From positions 1 through 15,449 of the forward strand of contig JAJYTJ010000088.1 in NCBI GenBank assembly GCA_021793115.1: DNA of 15,449 nucleotides. Direction: 5' to 3'. How positions within the stretch are numbered: position 1 is the first letter of the stretch; every line of letters begins with the position of its first letter. The stretch comes from Actinomycetes bacterium. GTDB taxonomy: Bacteria > Actinomycetota > Actinomycetes > Actinomycetales > Cellulomonadaceae. The notes beneath the pieces were generated by a model. The model was not told where the DNA came from. It saw nothing but the letters and a program-made list of their open reading frames with translations, and searched no databases. This document shows positions 14,214-15,449 of this stretch, in pieces. The position numbers and the translations under genes are program-made.

Positions 14214-15253
14214 TACCTTGGGCCACCCGCGCCCGGGGCGCCACCGGGGGCCGGGACCACCCCGGTCGACCCGCGCACCACGAGGCTCGTCGCCATGACC
14301 ATCCGCTCGGGCGGCGCGTCGGACCCCGCCGTGAGGGTGCGCAGCATGAGGTCGACAGATGCGGTGCCCGCCTTGCCCCGGGGCACCTGGACGGTGGTCA
14401 GCGGCGGCGACACCATGGCGGCGACGGCCACGTCGTCGTACCCGACGACCGAGCACTCATCGGGCACACGCACGCCGCGCGCAGCGAGGCGGTTGAGCAG
14501 GCCCAGCGCCACCAGATCGTTGTACGCCACCACCGCGGTCGCCCCGGAGGCCAGCACGACGTCGGCGACGGCGATGCCGCCGTCGAACGTCGGCGCCACC
14601 GGCCCGAACGGCGTGACCCGCGTCTGCGAGGCACCGTCGGACAGCCCGACCGTGCGCTGCGCGTCGGCCCAGGACGCCTGCGGGCCGTGCACGTAGGCGA
14701 TGTGGCGATGACCCAGGGCGCTCAGGTGGGCGATGGCCTGATGCGTGCCGCCGACGATGTCCGCGGTGACCGACGGCAAACCGGGCACCAGCCGGTGGAT
14801 CGTCACGGTCGGCTGCGCACCGAGCACGGCGCGCAGCTCGTCGTCCGGGGTGCGGGGCGAGCAGACCAGCAGCCCGTCGACGCCACCGGCGAGCGATCGG
14901 ATCGCCTCGAGCTCGGCCATCGCGTCCTCGTCGGTGTCGGCGATGAACACCTGGATGTCCAGCGCCCGGGCGCGCACGGACACGCCCTTCGCGACGTCGG
15001 CGAAGAACGGGTTGCCCAGGTCCGGTACGACCAGCCCGAGCGTGCCGGTGCGCCCGGTCACCAGGCCCTGCGCCTGCCGGTTGGGCCGGTAGCCCAACCG
15101 GTCGGCCGCGGCGAGCACCGCCTGGCGGGTCGCCGGGCTGACCACGCCGCCGGTCATCGCGCGCGACACCGTGGACGACGAGACGCCGGCGGCACGGGCC
15201 ACGTCGTGGATGGTCGTGCGCGTGACGTCCGGCGGTGACACCCGACCCGTCAC
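14213..15253 (-). CDS. LacI-family transcriptional regulator
   Basis: A 346-residue regulator with an N-terminal helix-turn-helix (TIHDVARAAGVSSSTVSRA, about 14-32), a hinge region (LGYRPNRQAQGL, 53-64) and a periplasmic-binding-protein-like effector domain (GLVVPDLGNPFFADV onward, ending near LVVRGST). Such proteins are usually sugar-responsive repressors. I chose GTG 15253 because its GTGA overlaps the stop of the upstream uxaA-type gene, a normal sign of translational coupling; GTG 15274 and GTG 15241 are alternatives and neither has a strong ribosome site. Position behind an altronate dehydratase gene suggests control of hexuronate or sugar-acid use. The tail after about 330 is Gly/Pro/Ala-rich. 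An inverted repeat at 15077-15101 lies in the hinge codons. Confidence 0.92.
   Translation of the reverse strand: MTGRVSPPDVTRTTIHDVARAAGVSSSTVSRAMTGGVVSPATRQAVLAAADRLGYRPNRQAQGLVTGRTGTLGLVVPDLGNPFFADVAKGVSVRARALDIQVFIADTDEDAMAELEAIRSLAGGVDGLLVCSPRTPDDELRAVLGAQPTVTIHRLVPGLPSVTADIVGGTHQAIAHLSALGHRHIAYVHGPQASWADAQRTVGLSDGASQTRVTPFGPVAPTFDGGIAVADVVLASGATAVVAYNDLVALGLLNRLAARGVRVPDECSVVGYDDVAVAAMVSPPLTTVQVPRGKAGTASVDLMLRTLTAGSDAPPERMVMATSLVVRGSTGVVPAPGGAPGAGGPR
15077..15101. promoter_or_regulatory. Intragenic inverted repeat, possible operator within lacI
   Basis: CCGGTTGGGC (15077-15086) and GCCCAACCGG (15092-15101) are perfect complements around a 5-base spacer. On the coding strand the repeat spans hinge codons for Arg-Leu-Gly-Tyr-Arg-Pro-Asn-Arg and uses a TTG leucine codon. 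It may be a binding site, or only a result of the conserved peptide plus codon bias. Confidence 0.3.
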
Positions 15254-15449
15254 GTGACGACCCCGAGCTGCCACGGCACGAACTCGTCGGCGCCGAGGTC
15301 GAGCTCCTCGCTGACGGTGCGCCGGCCCGAGGCCACCGCGACGACGGTCTCGAAGATCTCCTCGCCCACCTCGGACAGCGTCGCGGTGCCGTCGACGATC
15401 CGACCGGCGTTGAGGTCCATGTCCTCGCGCATCCGCGTGAAGGTCTCGG
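15250..15449 (-). CDS. uxaA: UxaA-family altronate (sugar-acid) dehydratase, C-terminal part only
   Basis: The last 66 codons of a gene that enters from the right edge. The visible end, RMREDMDLNAG, IVDG, EEIFETVVAVASGRRTVSE and EFVPWQLGVVT, matches the C-terminus of UxaA/GarD-family dehydratases. UxaA removes water from D-altronate to give 2-keto-3-deoxygluconate in hexuronate breakdown. Galactarate dehydratase shares this end, so the substrate cannot be decided from this piece. Its TGA overlaps the GTG start of the lacI gene (GTGA), so the two are probably one transcript. The start and its promoter lie outside the window. Confidence 0.82.
   Translation of the reverse strand, partial: ETFTRMREDMDLNAGRIVDGTATLSEVGEEIFETVVAVASGRRTVSEELDLGADEFVPWQLGVVT

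Overview
The window is very GC-rich, with G or C at nearly every third codon position, GTG and TTG starts beside ATG, and AGGAG-type ribosome binding sites. Together with coenzyme F420 genes, a CGNR zinc-finger regulator, a FadD15-like acyl-CoA synthetase, a type-2 valyl-tRNA synthetase and an Rv2629-type protein, this points to a chromosomal segment of an actinobacterium. A Cellulomonas-like member of the Micrococcales is my best guess, but that is inference. I see no rRNA, tRNA, CRISPR array, insertion sequence or phage gene. Most long open frames opposite the genes called here are composition artefacts.

Left part, minus strand (1-3793), read right to left: an F420-dependent LLM oxidoreductase of the glucose-6-phosphate dehydrogenase type, a stand-alone CofE (F420-0:gamma-glutamyl ligase), a small UPF0145/YbjQ protein, and a membrane-anchored family-3 glycoside hydrolase cut by the window edge. 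The first two form a natural F420 pair, one using the cofactor and one finishing it. A 56-bp hairpin lies between them.

Middle (3794-8335): an MFS_3 exporter on plus runs head-on into an EamA/DMT-family transporter on minus. Their C-terminal tails overlap antisense by 385 bp through a repetitive stretch. A CGNR regulator, divergent from the EamA gene and with a TTG start, follows on plus, then an alpha/beta-hydrolase esterase with two predicted membrane helices.

Right part (8336-15449): valS and a long-chain acyl-CoA synthetase gene on plus. Facing them on minus are a baeRF-family-2 protein (the Rv2629/Balon group of ribosome hibernation factors), a LacI-family regulator and the 3' end of a uxaA-type altronate dehydratase gene. 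The lacI gene overlaps the uxaA stop by four bases (GTGA), which suggests a hexuronate/sugar-acid operon with its own regulator. The end of the baeRF gene carries a 40-bp tandem duplication that includes its stop codon.

Most of the content is ordinary actinobacterial chromosome. The points most worth a second look are the antisense-overlapping transporter tails, the Rv2629/Balon-like gene with its duplicated 3' end, the hairpin inside the F420 pair, the GH3 enzyme lacking the usual Asp-His dyad, and an inverted repeat inside lacI built with a rare TTG codon.
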